Positions 36,708 through 49,392 of a DNA stretch of 64,000 nucleotides are shown piece by piece. Each line of letters begins with the position of its first letter. The first letter of the stretch is position 1. The DNA is taken from assembly GCA_902805475.1 (NCBI GenBank), contig CADCSX010000023.1:4092001-4156000 (forward strand), given 5' to 3'. The notes under the pieces were generated by a model. The model was given only the letters and a program-made list of their open reading frames with translations. It ran no database searches and was not told the DNA's origin. Both the position numbers and the translations under genes were made by a program. This stretch comes from Entonaema liquescens (taxonomy: Eukaryota; Ascomycota; Sordariomycetes; Xylariales; Xylariaceae).

Positions 36708-39071
36708 TTCAATCCGTCCGGAATGATACCAACCTCAAATCTGCCAACTTACGTTTCCAGTCTTCTTTTCCTCTACTGCTATTTCCAATACAACATTTCT
36801 CGCTTTATTATTCAAGCGGTGCTTACATCGTTATTTTTCGGTTACGCATCGAATTTAGTCAGGACCAATAGGGGTACGTTTTTGTCATTGGCCTATTCTC
36901 CGCCCGGCCGAGCTGCGGCAGTTCCTCGCGATACTTCATAAAAGAGGTGTCGGGATTATGCCAGATTCATACCATAATTGCGTATGGACATCCCGTTTTT
37001 GGTTCAAGGGATGCGCTGAGCTACGGTGACGCCGTGCTCTCGGTACACGCTACCACTCCGAAAGATGGTGTAACCGTCGTTGCATGTAAATACTGTCTCC
37101 AGTAGGAGAGCTACGAGATATCCCGGCGACTCGGGGAGGCAGAGCCTCTCTCACTTTTTAATCATTCCTATCCTTACGGCCATGACCCGGTTCTGGCGTT
37201 TGGAAACGGTACTTATTGCTTTACATTATAAGACGAGGGTCCTCGGGATATCTCCGTCCCCAGTGTTCGCGTGTATATACCTGCCACCTGGGCTGGTAGA
37301 CGGTATTGGAAAGGACCCCGGGAGTCCAGTGAGTTTTGACATTTTGGCTTAGCGCGGAGTTGAGGAAGCTATAGCATGGTACAGCAGACAAAGCAGCTGA
37401 AAAGAGGAGACTGGTTTTCTATTATTCATCATCTTCGTCTCCTGGACAATCTTGCGCTTTGGGGGTTGGGGGTTGGGGAAGGATTATGAGGAGAGAAAGT
37501 GTCCGAGTTCGACACGGGTTGTCATGTCGCCACCGGTTGGAAAAGGATTACATTAGATATGAGATGGGTGTGCTGGTTGGGTATTTATTTCTCCCCCCTT
37601 TTCTCTTTTTGACGTACTCGATTGTATTGTAATGCCTTTAATCAGTTCTAGTGGTAGTTGGATACTCCCTGTTATATTACGGAGGAGTTGCCGTTCGACC
37701 ATTTATTTGGCGGACTGGCAATTAAGGTGCGAAAAAGCACACTTGCCAACTCAGTTTTATTACCCAAATTCTTTCTCGCTGCTTTTGTTCTATTTCGTGC
37801 GTATGGGATTTAAACTAAGAACAGATTGTCGCGACAATACGTAGAGTTAGCTTCCCATGGTCGGTACGAAATCTGGTCTAACCAGAATTACTCTTTCGAC
37901 CTCCTTTACTATTGATATCGACCAGAGCCTTGGCCTGAATTGGGAAAATATCCCTATTGTACCCTCCTCTCCTATGATTAGAGACCCCAAGCTTATCACC
38001 ACCATGCGCTTCAAAAAAGAAAGAAGAATTCTACTTACTTCAGCTCGTCCTAGCTCACTTTGACCGGCACTCCTATTTGGCCCCCGAGAACCTCATTAAA
38101 TATTACCGAATTCAGCTTCAAGATGGGAGCCCGGCCGAGCCCGGGACGCCAGCGATGGGTGATATGACGAGCTGGGTGGAGTTCAAGGCTCTACTATATC
38201 CTACCTAATATTGACAGCCTCGAGAGGCATCCGAAGATGACATACTAAATACAGATGCTAGAATCACTCTTCTCCCCCGTAATACGGGAGCGGAAGGTTG
38301 TTTTTGGTGCAGGTAGCATAGCCTGGTTCCATTTTTAGACCATATCGCCGGTAGCACATGGCCTGCATCCCGTTTCACGCCGAGAGGCAACCAGTAACAG
38401 CCACAGAATACTTCCGTAAGTTATTCTGTTACATTAGGAGGTATTTTATCATACAAATAAGTCCTATTTCAAGACCTACCGATGAACCCCACCGAAGTGT
38501 AAATCTGAATACACAGCCCGTCGTGAATAAGATAAGTCGACTTAGGTACTCTTTCGTCGCAAAGGACATCAGCTCCTCACACCCACCCTCCAAACACGGA
38601 TGATACAATACAAACACATTTTGTTCCGTTACTAGTTATATTTATTCTCAGCCTTAGCTAGCAAGCAACGTATGGTGTCAACTTCTAGCTCAGGGAATGA
38701 CAAATTCATCCTAGTCTGGCATCGGAATTAGTTGGCCCAAATGTTGTAGCGAATAGTGTCTCTGCTCCGGGGTATTGGGGGGTATTACACGGCAGACAAT
38801 GCCGTGCATGGTCCCTAGATAGAAAATACTGCCACGTTCTCGGGTCAACTATGCACATTGTGCCTTGTGAGTTGACACAGAATAGGGATTCTGCACTTTA
38901 TTATGATGGCCTTCTCCAGTTTGGGAATGGTTTCGTTCATAATTGTCACCTTATATATTTACTCTATCTTCCATTCAAGAAGGTGACTACGTACGTCTTC
39001 ATACATTACGCATCAACCAAACCCAACTCATCTTATCTGGTAGTTCGCTGCTATAATAATCGAAAGGAACG
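36708..39071. other. Gene-free tract
   Basis: About 2.4 kb between two plus-strand genes. Short open frames are present but none has an ATG-anchored recognisable domain. It includes the 3' untranslated region of the zinc finger gene and the promoter of the membrane protein gene. Confidence 0.5.
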
Positions 39072-40673
39072 ATGGGTGCATACGTTTCTATTTCCGAGTG
39101 CAAGCCGTCTTATAACGTTACTTTAAATTGCACTTTTACGAACGGCACAATCGGAGGCTATCAAAAAGGAGGATTCCCTGGAGACCCGGATATTGCTGGG
39201 ATAGGAGTGCGTCCGATGCCTCTCTTGATACGCCGCCAAAGCTTATGCGAGTATAGGTTCTCGCGGTTTTCGTTGCCGTCACCTCGTTTGCACTATTTGC
39301 CGCTATTGCGTCAATCGTTTGGCAGCTAGCAAAAACATTTCACTGGAAGAGGACCCATGGTAAACAGTAAGAGGGACACATGCTCCTTGATAAGTACGCA
39401 AGACATAGCTAACATACATCTCACCCAGAGAAAGGATAGAAAAGCAAGACCATATAAGCATTTCTGATATTCTGGAAACTCTGGTCCTTGCCTGTAGCGA
39501 TCAGCAAGTCTTCACAGGATTCGCCTATGCGGTCACACTTCGGTATTGGAGGGGCTGTACGATTTCGGCCTATCACTATGATATCGTTGCGAATATGATG
39601 CTTCTTACCTGCGCTACGCACCTAACGTCGGTCACTATCGTCCGGCATTATTGGAGGTTTCCAGTGTTAGCTTTCTTCCGCGTCGTTGCGATAACATCGG
39701 TTTTCGCAATGACAGGCTTGCTCTTGACCAACCAAAATGCAAATGGGAGCATGAAGTTTCCCACCGATATACCGGATGAAATGGAGACTCGCAGTCCCCT
39801 CTTCTTAGCAGCCGCTTGCTTCCAGACCACAGAAGACACAGCCTTGAAAACGGTCAAGAATATGACCACGAATGCTAATTCATTCTTTAAAAATACCATC
39901 GTTCACTCGACACCAGGCAATAAGATCCAAGGCTGGAATTGGTTCATTATCACCCTGCTTTTCTATGGGGTCGCTATAATTGCTGAGTTGATCAAATGCA
40001 TCCGACGTGGCAAGAACGGAACCGGCTGGAGAGGTTGCGTCGGCAAACGATTTCGAAAGTACTGCGGTCCCGAAACGATCGCGAGGAAGCTCTCGCATTA
40101 CGTATTTTCGATTTACCTTCTACTCGGAATAATCCTTTGCTGCGCTGTTACGATTATCTCAACGCGGTATATATTTGGACTTCGAAAATGGGTCGATAAG
40201 TCGGGATGGATTCAGCTAGCCAACAACAAGAACCCGGAAAATGACGCCAAAAGCTTCGGCCAGCTGGTTCCTATATTTTCTAGCGCGTTGATCGTTTTCA
40301 GCTTCGCTCAAATAATAAGTGGTATGTTATACCTCTTCTCTCCTTATCGTATTCCATCTTGATTCACGCTCACCCGGGTCCAGAGAAATACACAACCCGC
40401 AAAGACCGTAAACATACCGACGAAGAGACACCCTCGCGAGGCGACACCGTCCAATACCTCGGGCACTCTAGGTACAATATGGTGCCTCAGTCGTTACCAG
40501 AAAAGCATAAGACGATGCACTCCAGGGCAGCGGAAGTAAGTACGATCAGCTTGCCACAGCATATTCAAGCGGCCGCGCCACTGCTTAGTGGTAGCCCGTA
40601 TTCCGCGACGATGAGCGCTTCTCACTATAGCATCCCGCTAGACCGACCGCCGTTTCCTTCACCACCGTTCTAG
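39072..40673 (+). CDS. Multi-pass membrane protein of unknown function
   Basis: Predicted 475-residue integral membrane protein of a type widespread in Sordariomycetes but without a function I can name. The model is join(39072..39206, 39257..39366, 39429..40321, 40384..40673), with introns of 50, 62 and 62 bp and all phases matching. The N-terminus has three N-glycosylation sequons (NVT, NCT, NGT) and the conserved GDPDIAGIG before the first membrane segment (VLAVFVAVTSFALFAAIASIVWQ). The core has LACSDQQVFTGFAYAV, a SDQQ-plus-membrane-segment signature, then further helices (FFRVVAITSVFAMTG, WFIITLLFYGVAIIAEL, YVFSIYLLLGIILCCAV, VPIFSSALIVFSFAQII). The C-terminal exon is a soluble Ser/Pro-rich tail. 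A role as a membrane sensor or scaffold is only a guess. Confidence 0.8.
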
Positions 40674-41626
40674 TCCCGGGACCAGACGCGGAACACAACC
40701 CCTATTTCTTCACGCAGCTTGATGGGAAGCCCGGACTCTTCCTTTGAATCGATATCGAGGTTACCAAATGGGCCGAACAGTACCAGTGGGCTCTGGGTTC
40801 AACATTTTTAGAGGCGAGAAGATTTGGTATATCCTATAATCACCTAGGTACGGTCATGTTGTAGTTTAGGGGTTAGTAGTATTACATAGTTATTCTCTTA
40901 AAATTCTTTTTTAGTTTTGCTGCAATACTTGTACTTATTACTGATGTAAGATGTATAAAGATAATAGGAGGATTAATGCATTTTATACCAAAAGGCATTC
41001 TAAGATATGATCGGATCTGGGACGCATAGGGAGGTATATGTGAGAGTGTATCTAGGTAAGGTTAAAGGCTTTAAGGTCCAAGGTCTACTACTGTATTAAT
41101 ATGAAATACCCCTTGCAGATTTACGGTGTTTATAGGCTTACAGTGGCTAAGAGGCTGCACTAAAACCCCTGCATAAGTTTATCCTGTACCCTTTTCGCGT
41201 CGGTACTTGCGACAAGGAACACGAGGGACCCCTGGCTGTAGGTGTCAATTCCCCGCATCTGCATCCTCGTCCTCTATACCTTTTACCAACCCCCGCCGAA
41301 AGAACGAGAAAGGTTATACAACTTCAAGTTACTCCAAATTCCTCCTTTTTTTTTTTTTACACTCTTCTTTCTTTCTTTTTTTTCTAGTGCATTGGTTAAA
41401 CATTCTGCCAAATGTGTCTCTCCCAGACGAATATGTATCCCTCTACAATCGTCTTCGGCCAGCTTCTTTAATTCTATACCCAAATATCCTCCTTTTCGAT
41501 TTCTTAACGAAATGACTAAGATATTCGGCGATAAGCTTCGCTAAAAGATCGCTTTGATATTGCGACTACATAACTCATCTATCTCTCGTTATCAAGTCGT
41601 TATAGGCTATCAATGCTTTGGTCAAT
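40674..41626. other. Intergenic region
   Basis: About 950 bp between two plus-strand genes. It ends with a pyrimidine-rich leader (41340-41385) typical of fungal promoters. No gene seen. Confidence 0.5.
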
Positions 41627-42444
41627 ATGGCAGATCATGGTGGAGATACCCCGACTGTCTCTCCGCCAATCTACCAACTTCCAGAGTGGGAGACGATAAC
41701 CCACCCCCCTAGGCCTCGCCAGTCTCTGTTAGGCCGCATTCTTCCTGCAAGGAGTACTACTATAGATGGAGATCTATCTATATCGGCTCCACGACCGACA
41801 ACTGCGGACCTTGAACAAGCCAAAGAAGAGTCTGGTCGAGCTTCTACGCTCCCAATACATACTTCTTCAACCGCCAGGAACAGCACGATCAAATCCAGGC
41901 TCGCCTCTTCGTTGCGCAAGCGTTTAGATGTGTTACTTCCCCACGTCGATCCTACTTCGGACGCCCGCGACGCTTCTTGCTTCTCTTCATTATCCTGCCT
42001 TTAGCTATATTCCTCTTCGTTCTTACCCCGCTAGCCATCGGCCTTGGTGTCGGCCTATCGCGCCGCTCGTCTAAGGGGCAAAACTTGCCTCTTCCAAATA
42101 ACAAGGGTGTGTTTACTGGCGACTTGACATACTACGAGCCTTCTCTGGGCGCGTGTGGCGTACAGTCAAACAGCGACGAGTATATTGTCTCGGTGTCTCA
42201 TACTATCTTTGATGCCATGAGCCAAGGGTCTGATCCGAATGCAAACCCGCTTTGCGGGATGAAAATCAGAGTTACGAGAGACTTTGTCGAGGCCGGTGTG
42301 GGTAACCGGAGCGTGGACGTTACCGTGGTAGATCGATGTGTCGGCTGTGCAGCTACAGATCTAGATCTAAGCCCCACCGTATTCGAGCAGCTGGCACCAC
42401 TCGGCACCGGAAGGGTGGTTGGCGAATGGGCGTGGTTGAGCTGA
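41627..42444 (+). CDS. Membrane-anchored RlpA/expansin-like double-psi beta-barrel protein, apparent frameshift
   Basis: Predicted type II membrane protein of about 272 residues if one base is restored. The first frame starts MADHGGDTPTVSPPIYQLPEWE and gives a cytosolic N-terminus ending SSLRKRLDVLLPHVDP. The second frame gives YFGRPRRF, a membrane anchor (LLLFIILPLAIFLFVLTPLAIGLGVGL) and an extracellular RlpA-like/barwin-type double-psi barrel: GVFTGDLTYYEPSLGACG, ALCGM-like NPLCGMKIRVT, and VDVTVVDRCVGCAATDLDLSPTVFEQLA. The Asp in VVDRC and the cysteines match the family. The frames change near 41950; one extra C after GATCC joins them. I found no intron that would preserve the membrane segment. 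The barrel suggests a cell-wall role such as loosening or carbohydrate binding. Confidence 0.78.
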
Positions 42445-45400
42445 AGTGTATGTTATGAGATCTGGTCATGAGGGGTGATAGGTTTATTCTATTTTGTTCT
42501 GAGGGAGTTCTTTGCATATGGAGTTTGGTTACCGGTGGCTCATTATACCCCTTCCGCTATGATCTCGGGAGATATCAAGAGATTATTAAGTCATGATTCA
42601 AGCTTAGTTGGGGACACTTCTTAAGGAAAATGCCTAGGCTCGGGCTAAGCCACCGCGTACCCTTCACTTTCCTATCGGCTTTAACGATGGTGGCAATGTA
42701 TGAACGAGTCAAAACACGGAACTCTTAGTCAGCTAATTTACGGAGGTGTCCCCGAAATCCAAGACCTAAAGGTGATTATCGTCTGCTAAATATTTGATTT
42801 TAGACTACGGCCGAGGTCGAGATTTTTATCCCGCGTGTTCGGTGATCATTTCCTCCGGTAACTACCGATCTAGCGAAAGCTCGGCTGCTGTGGCATTTCG
42901 AGGCGTCGGATGTAACCCTGGCACTGTAAAAGGGAAGACTAATGGTGTTTCCCGTCTGACGTATCCACTAAAGTCAGTTCATGATATGCACACGTACATA
43001 CGCGCAATATACTGCTTGCTAATACATGTGGGAGTACAAAGCCCGGAATAAACTGCGTGTTACCACAGAAGGGGGAAAAGCGAGTGAGTTGTTGTTCTTT
43101 TTTTTTTTTCAGTTTTTTTTTTTATAAAAAAAAAAAGGAAGGGAAAAAACGAGAAGATAAAATAAAGATTTTTCATAAAAATCTAAAAAGAAAAAACACT
43201 ACAAAATGGGAGTAAAAATTAAAACGTACAACACTGGGGATTCGCTGGTCGTCACCGACCCAACTACTAATCCAGCAGTAAGTGGCTTATCTATGGGAGA
43301 GCGGACGGGATCCCGAGTTTTCCACATCTTATGGTCGTACGTGAAGTTTTAAAGACCTTTTTTTGACTTATAAAGAAATCTTGCCAATTATCAGATCTCG
43401 TAGTCTAGCCCCCTATTTACCTAACCAAGTTCAAGCGCATGTAGCTTACTAGGTACCTAGTTTCTAAGCCAAAGCATATGGTCATAAAAGCTCATAAAAG
43501 CTCCGGCATAGGTAGATAACCTTATTGGCATATCATTAAAGCTCATCGCTCTATGGCTTCATGGAGAATTCGTCGAGTTGAAAACGGTCGTGCTGGACAG
43601 AAAACCAATATCCGTAGCAGCTCAGGGGCATAAGTTCAAATCAGTGATGAGAACTAATCACCAGACTAGATAAAGTTCTTATGGCATGACCCAGATGGGA
43701 AATCCCACCTGCAGCCACAATCTTTGGGGACTACTTTTGACATTCTTAGCATATTTCGCACGTTGGACCATCTTACGGAAGCAGCTTGGGTAGTTACTAC
43801 GACTTGAATCCGTTAATCGACATCTTCGCATAGACAGGATTCTTTTCCGAGGCCTGCTAATTTGTTAATGTGCTTTTATGTAGCTTCTTACCTTGGCCTT
43901 TTTGAGCGAATGACGGGCTATATGAACGTACTCCTCCTTGACACTTGTAGTAGTGCCATTACCTAGTGCCGCTTTACTTGACGAAGGAGGAGCTAGTTTT
44001 ATATTAACAACATCACAACAGATTTCACCTAAATTCAAGCTGCCCACATTTGCGAATGACCATCGTTAGGTATTTCAGACTGTTATTGAGCAATGATCTT
44101 GAAGCTACACTGGGAGGTGGAAGTATTATGGTTTAATATATGGCCACGGTATTTCTCTCGAGCAGAGTGAATATGGTCTTAACAACGCGAAACCGGAAGC
44201 TCGAGCCCTCGATATAATGTCCCACGATAAAGTAACCTCCGAGAATACCTCCGAGAAAGGGGTACCCACGGGGCTCTTGAATGGACGAGAATCACTTGCA
44301 GGATGCGGCTTAAATGAAGCATAGCGCATGACCCCATGGGACCGCATGAGCAAGAAAGAATACTTACCTTCTAGAACGATGGAGGCTATTGTTTCTTTTG
44401 CACGAATGAGTATATACAACTACTGCTAAAGTGAGGCACTTGAAGGAAGCTACAGGAGCCGAAAATAGGGGCATATTTCCAAACAACCACCCGCGCCCAC
44501 AGAGAAAATACGGGGTGTAAGTAAGGCATGAAACGGAAGCCGTCAAGAGTGAGGCTTTCGTTAAGGAGAAGTAGGAAGCAGTCCGCCAGGGAAATAAGCT
44601 TGTCATGTTTGTACTCCGAAACTGGGTTTACGGTGGGTAACGTCGGGGGTCGCCTGTGAACCAGGTGAGATCATGAACGAGGAGTTTCGGCCGCCGAGGC
44701 ATACTACCTACCTAAGTACCTGATAAAGTCGCTACCAATGCTCTCAAAGCTTTACGTGTTATCTAGTATGTAGTACCTAGTTCCCCGGAGGATATGATCT
44801 AAGTTGGGGTTATTCGTGAGGAGACGTGAACCCCAACTTTACTCATCTGTAAAATCTTGGATATAAAGTTGAGACTCATGAGGGGATACTGTGACTGTTT
44901 TTCCCTCTTCCGTTTTTAATCTCAGATAGCCCCAACTTTCAGGGGCTAATCAGCTTATTTAGAATTATTCTAGAGATGCGCCCCTTATTATTCTAATAGA
45001 ACGCTGGAGCACAGAAGACATATCCCGTGACCCAAGCCGGGGGTTAAGATGGGCAGTGGTAGAGGACGATACAGGAACCAAAGCAGAGATAGGTATGGGG
45101 GTAAAAAGTGGAAAATGAGATTAGAAAAAGGTATTACTACTTTCCGTTTTAGAAGTTCTCGCTTGGTAAGAAAACCGCATGCGATTGGGAAATATTGCGG
45201 GCGTATCGCGGGGTCTCCATATATGGAGTATAATAGTATATTGTCGCCGTACCACCGTCGTTTCAACATCGTCCCTATATCGTGCAGAGGCAAAAGAAAG
45301 ATGAACCTTTTTTTTCGGGTTTCCTTCGTCGTCTCTCCTCATCTCGGCGACGGCGTAAAAAAAAAAAAAAATAAGAAGTTTTGTTGAACTCGAGACCCAG

Positions 45401-46160
45401 GGCAGAGCCGCTTTTGCTCCACAACAGGACCGACTCGGTACTTGCTCGGCCACCCTAAAAAGCCCCCTTAAGATTTCTTATCCAATGACGCATTCTGTTT
45501 TGCTCGTATGTGCGAGACTTAGAAAGAATAGATTTGTTCTAGGTTTGGTGAGGATGATAACTCTAAAAATTCTTACTATGTAGCATGAATTCATTAATTT
45601 GTCAACTCGTCAACTTCGACTTGAGAAGATGTTGTATAAGCCAGTGCACTTTCGCCTCTGCCTTGAGAGGCCTGGGGCCTCGGCGTCCGGCGCTCGTTAA
45701 AATTTAATAATGAACTAAAGAGTCGGATCCGCCGGAGGGCGGCTCTGTCGGGACTAACCGCAGCGGAGCTCTCCCAGTAAGTGAGTGCTCGTGATGGGCC
45801 CATATATGTGGGTGCTCTATGGCTCCATCGGGGCCGCCGATCGACTTCGATAGCTATCCCGACGTAAGTACTCGCGCGACACGCCGTCACGAGTCCGATG
45901 GGGTGATGACGCAGTGGGCGCGCAGTGGGTGAGGTCAGGGGAAAAGCAAGAAGCTTAGTTTAGTCTTAACGTTAGTTTTCATTTCGTAGTAGAGTTTCTT
46001 CAAGGTTTAAAATGAGCCCGTGGGCCATGCCTTTATTAAAAGGGAACTTGTATGTCCCAAGCTTATCATCAAGGCTTGTAGGTCTTTCATCCTCACTCTT
46101 CAATAACTTATCATTGATAATTCATCGTCAAGAAAGCAGCATACCTGAAGACAATATAGT
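42445..46160. other. Gene-free tract, 3.7 kb
   Basis: No supported gene. It contains A/T tracts (43098-43137), an 11-bp inverted repeat (44801-44811 with 44829-44839) and GTACCTA-type motifs (43450, 44700-44725). The last 200 bp before 46161 presumably hold the transporter promoter. Confidence 0.5.
44801..44839. repeat. Hairpin-forming inverted repeat
   Basis: AAGTTGGGGTT and AACCCCAACTT are perfect 11-bp complements separated by 17 bases. A further CCCCAACTT copy occurs at 44931-44939. It may be a small decayed inverted-repeat element. Confidence 0.65.
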
Positions 46161-47930
46161 ATGCCATTCCTAAAACACCACACCGATCAGGTGGAAACAC
46201 CAAATGCCGGGACTTCGAGCGCGGCAGGCCCTGCTACTAAAGAGGAGCAGGGTTCCGAAGTCCCTGCGGCGAAGCAGCAAAAAGTCACCTTCATCTCAGT
46301 CTTCCTCGGTGTCGTCGCCAGTATAGGAGGTTTCATGTTCGGATATGTCAGCGGTCAAATATCAGGTTTCTTCAACATGGCGGATTTCGCCCAGCGCTTC
46401 GGCGAAAGGCAGGAAAATGGAGATTATATATTCGGAGCAGCAAGACAAGGAACGATCGTCGGTTTACTCCCTGTCGGATGCTTGCTAGGTGCTTTGATTG
46501 CCGGACAACTTGCAGATATCCTCGGCCGGCGATTGGCTATATCGCTTTCGGCCCTGTGGTCCTGCGTCGGAATTGTTATCGAGATATCATCGGAGACCGT
46601 CTGGGCACAATTTGCCGTCGGTCGTCTAGTCACCGGCTGCTCTATCGGCGCGCTTTCCGTTCTCGTTCCCATGTATCAGTCCGAGAGTAGCCCGGCCATC
46701 ATCCGTGGTATCCTAGTATCGACGTACCAGCTTTTCATCACCCTCGGTATCTGGACCAGTTACATGGTCGACTGGGGTACCGCACACATGGAATCGAGCG
46801 CGTCGTGGCGTATCCCTAACGGTATTGGCTTCCTTTGGTCTCTCATTCTCTGTGTCGGAATTCTTGTCCTTCCTGAGAGTCCCCGACATGCTTACCGCAA
46901 GGGTCGAGAAGAGGAAGCCCGTAACACGATTGCCAGGTTGGCGGGTGTCGACCCTCAACACCGTAGCGTCCACGATCAGATTACTGAGATTCGGGTAAAG
47001 CTGGACGAGGAGAAGGCCAGTGGCAAAGCTAGCTGGTTCGAAATCTTCACCGGACCCAGGATGCTGTACAGGACTCTCTTGGGTATTGTGCTCCAAGCTG
47101 GTCAGCAGTTAACTGGCGCAAACTTCTTCTTTTACTACGGAACAACAGTTTTCAAGTCCACTGGTCTCAGCGATAGCTACGTCACTCAAATCGTCCTTGG
47201 AACTGTCAATGTAGCAACTACGATCGCTGGCCTGTATGTTGTGCAGAAGGTTGGACGTAGAAAGGCGCTCATTTCTGGCGCTGCTGGTATGATGGTGTGC
47301 TTCTTGTAAGTTGATCCCCTTGCCACAGAAGCTTCTTTTTCTTCTCGAAACTAACTTATATTGTTACAGCATCTACGCCTTCGTCGGCCACTACGCTTTA
47401 GATTCGACCAACCCTCTGAACACGCCCCAAGCCGGCTCAGCTCTAATTGTATTCTCTTGTCTTGCAATTGCTGCATTTGCTACTACTTGGGGACCTCTCG
47501 TGTGGGCTGTTGTAGCCGAACTTTATCCTTCGCGATACAGGGCTCCCTGTATGGCTCTAGCCACTGCTTCTAACTGGTTCTGGAACTTGTAAGTATAAGC
47601 TGTTTTAATAGTCTGATTTTTTTTTATTTTTCTTTTTTTTTTAAAAAAAAATAGTATGCTAACATATGATACAGCATGATCTCGTTCTTCACTCGATTTA
47701 TCACCGATGCGATCGACTATTTCTATGGGTTCGTGTTTGCAGGGTGCTGCGCGGCTCTCATCGTCATCGTCTACTTCTTCGTCATCGAGACCAAGGACCG
47801 AAGTCTGGAAGAGGTTGACACTATGTACTTGCTACACGTTAACCCTATCAAGTCGGCTTCCTGGGACGGTAGCAAGGTGCCAGAAGGCGTCACTGAGGAT
47901 TCATCTCATGAGGAACACGCCGAGGTTTAG
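46161..47930 (+). CDS. MFS monosaccharide (hexose) transporter
   Basis: Predicted 539-residue plasma-membrane sugar:proton symporter of the major facilitator superfamily. The model is join(46161..47305, 47370..47588, 47675..47930); both introns have GTAAGT donors and split a phenylalanine codon. About 12 membrane helices are visible. Signature blocks include GGFMFGYVSGQISGF in the first helix, GQLADILGRRLAI between helices 2 and 3, GRLVTGCSIGALSVLVPMYQSE, LPESPRHAYRKGREEEA at the end of helix 6, GQQLTGANFFFYYGTTVF in helix 7, GRRKALI, and WGPLVWAVVAELYPSRYR. The C-terminus is cytosolic and acidic (EDSSHEEHAEV). Which sugar it carries cannot be read from the sequence. The second intron contains long T and A runs. 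Confidence 0.95.
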
Positions 47931-48450
47931 AGATTGGGATAAACTACGTATAAATTGTAAAAGTAGTAGTATTTAGACTACATAATTGTAATTCGCACAT
48001 ATCATAAGTGCCTAACCTAGTTAAACTTAACCTTGCGGTACCTACATTCGCTTGAGACTTGTTTTCAATTTCAATAACTGTTTTAATACCCATGCCATCT
48101 ATAACAGGCCCGTGTTGCCTGCTGACCTTACCCTACTATTTTTCGCACTGTAAATACTTAGGGGCTAAATATAATTGACTAGCAAAGAGAAAACGCGGTT
48201 CGGAAAACTGGAGTGTTGGGGAGTCTCCAGCAACACTAGAGTGGGTTGCGGCGAAATAAAAAAGATGATTGTAGGAAATAATACACGTCTTTAGCGTCTA
48301 GATTCTAGTTTCTAATTTTCTAATTTTCTCATTAGCAATGGAGTCCTCCGGAAATTTGCAAAGCCTCCAAGATGACCACGAGTAATTCGCCAACAAGCTA
48401 TTGAATTGTACCTATTCCTATCAAGTATAGCTACATACATAAACTACCTC

Positions 48451-49392
48451 TTAGATCGGAGACTTCTTTCTGAGGTAATCCTCTAGTACATAGGTAATCA
48501 TGGCAACCTCCCGAAAGAGTTCGGTATTAGCTAAGTTCCTCCAGAGGTACTCAGGTGGTAATATTCGGCTAGGCAGTCCTCCTATTAGTAAACCCCATTA
48601 TGAGTTTCGTCCTTTACTGTCTCCAGGTCACTTTCCCGCTCACAGTTATAATCAGTTCTCATTTGAAGGAGCCAGTCGCTAGGGATTATGAGTTGAGGAA
48701 TCACTCGGAGAGGTCCATTATTCAAAGTCTCAGCCCTCCAAGATTCTAGCGTGTAGTTGCCAACGACCCGCTGCTGAGCCAGGTATTGCTGTAGATTCGT
48801 GGATGCGGATACCGATGTTGGGATATCGACTTCTTCGGGTTGATATTTGGTATTAACATTGATATCTTCCGGGGTCATGCAACTTGAGTCGTTAGCAACC
48901 TATTAGTTAGAAGATGTGTGTGTGGCAGAAGAAAAGGCATACGAATACATATTATGGGCTAGTCGTTCACCATCACCGTTGCGAGGTGTTTTATGATCAC
49001 TGGGCTCATCCACCTGCTCGGAGGGCAGTTTAGGTCTTCCTGAGCTATTAATCATACTAATAGGGCCAGTGCTTCCTTGTGGCGTGTCCTGAATTGATGT
49101 GTCGACAGTAGCTTGCCTTTTCCCATCAGTTGCCGGGGTCATGCTGGTGTTGGCTTGAGCAGGTTTCTCATATCTTCCTTGTATGTTAGGACGCTCTCGG
49201 CTTCTTGTACCAGAAGGAATATCCTTCGAAGAATTAGTTTACATCTAGGGACCGCGATCTCACGTCCCCAAACTCACTGCTTGAGTAGGCATATTTTATT
49301 CGCACTCGAAGTCTGCCTCAACTCATGGTGTCTGTGTCTTCGTTGTTTAGGTTGCGAATATTCCTCTAGACTCGGTTCTTCTGGCGTATTTC
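48451..49392 (-). pseudogene. Possible multi-exon gene or decayed gene, unknown product
   Basis: Four open segments with credible splice signals lie in order on the minus strand: 49278-49392 (GTGAGT donor), 48943-49223 (GTATGC donor), 48632-48899 (after TCTAACTAATAG) and 48451-48581 (after TTTACTAATAG). The last two join in phase and end with a coding-looking tail (EYLWRNLANTELFREVAMITYVLEDYLRKKSPI, then stop). The first two joins each need one extra base (for example in the AAAA run near 49290). I do not recognise a domain, and there is no clear start codon. It could be a real gene with sequence errors, a pseudogene, or chance. Confidence 0.35.
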
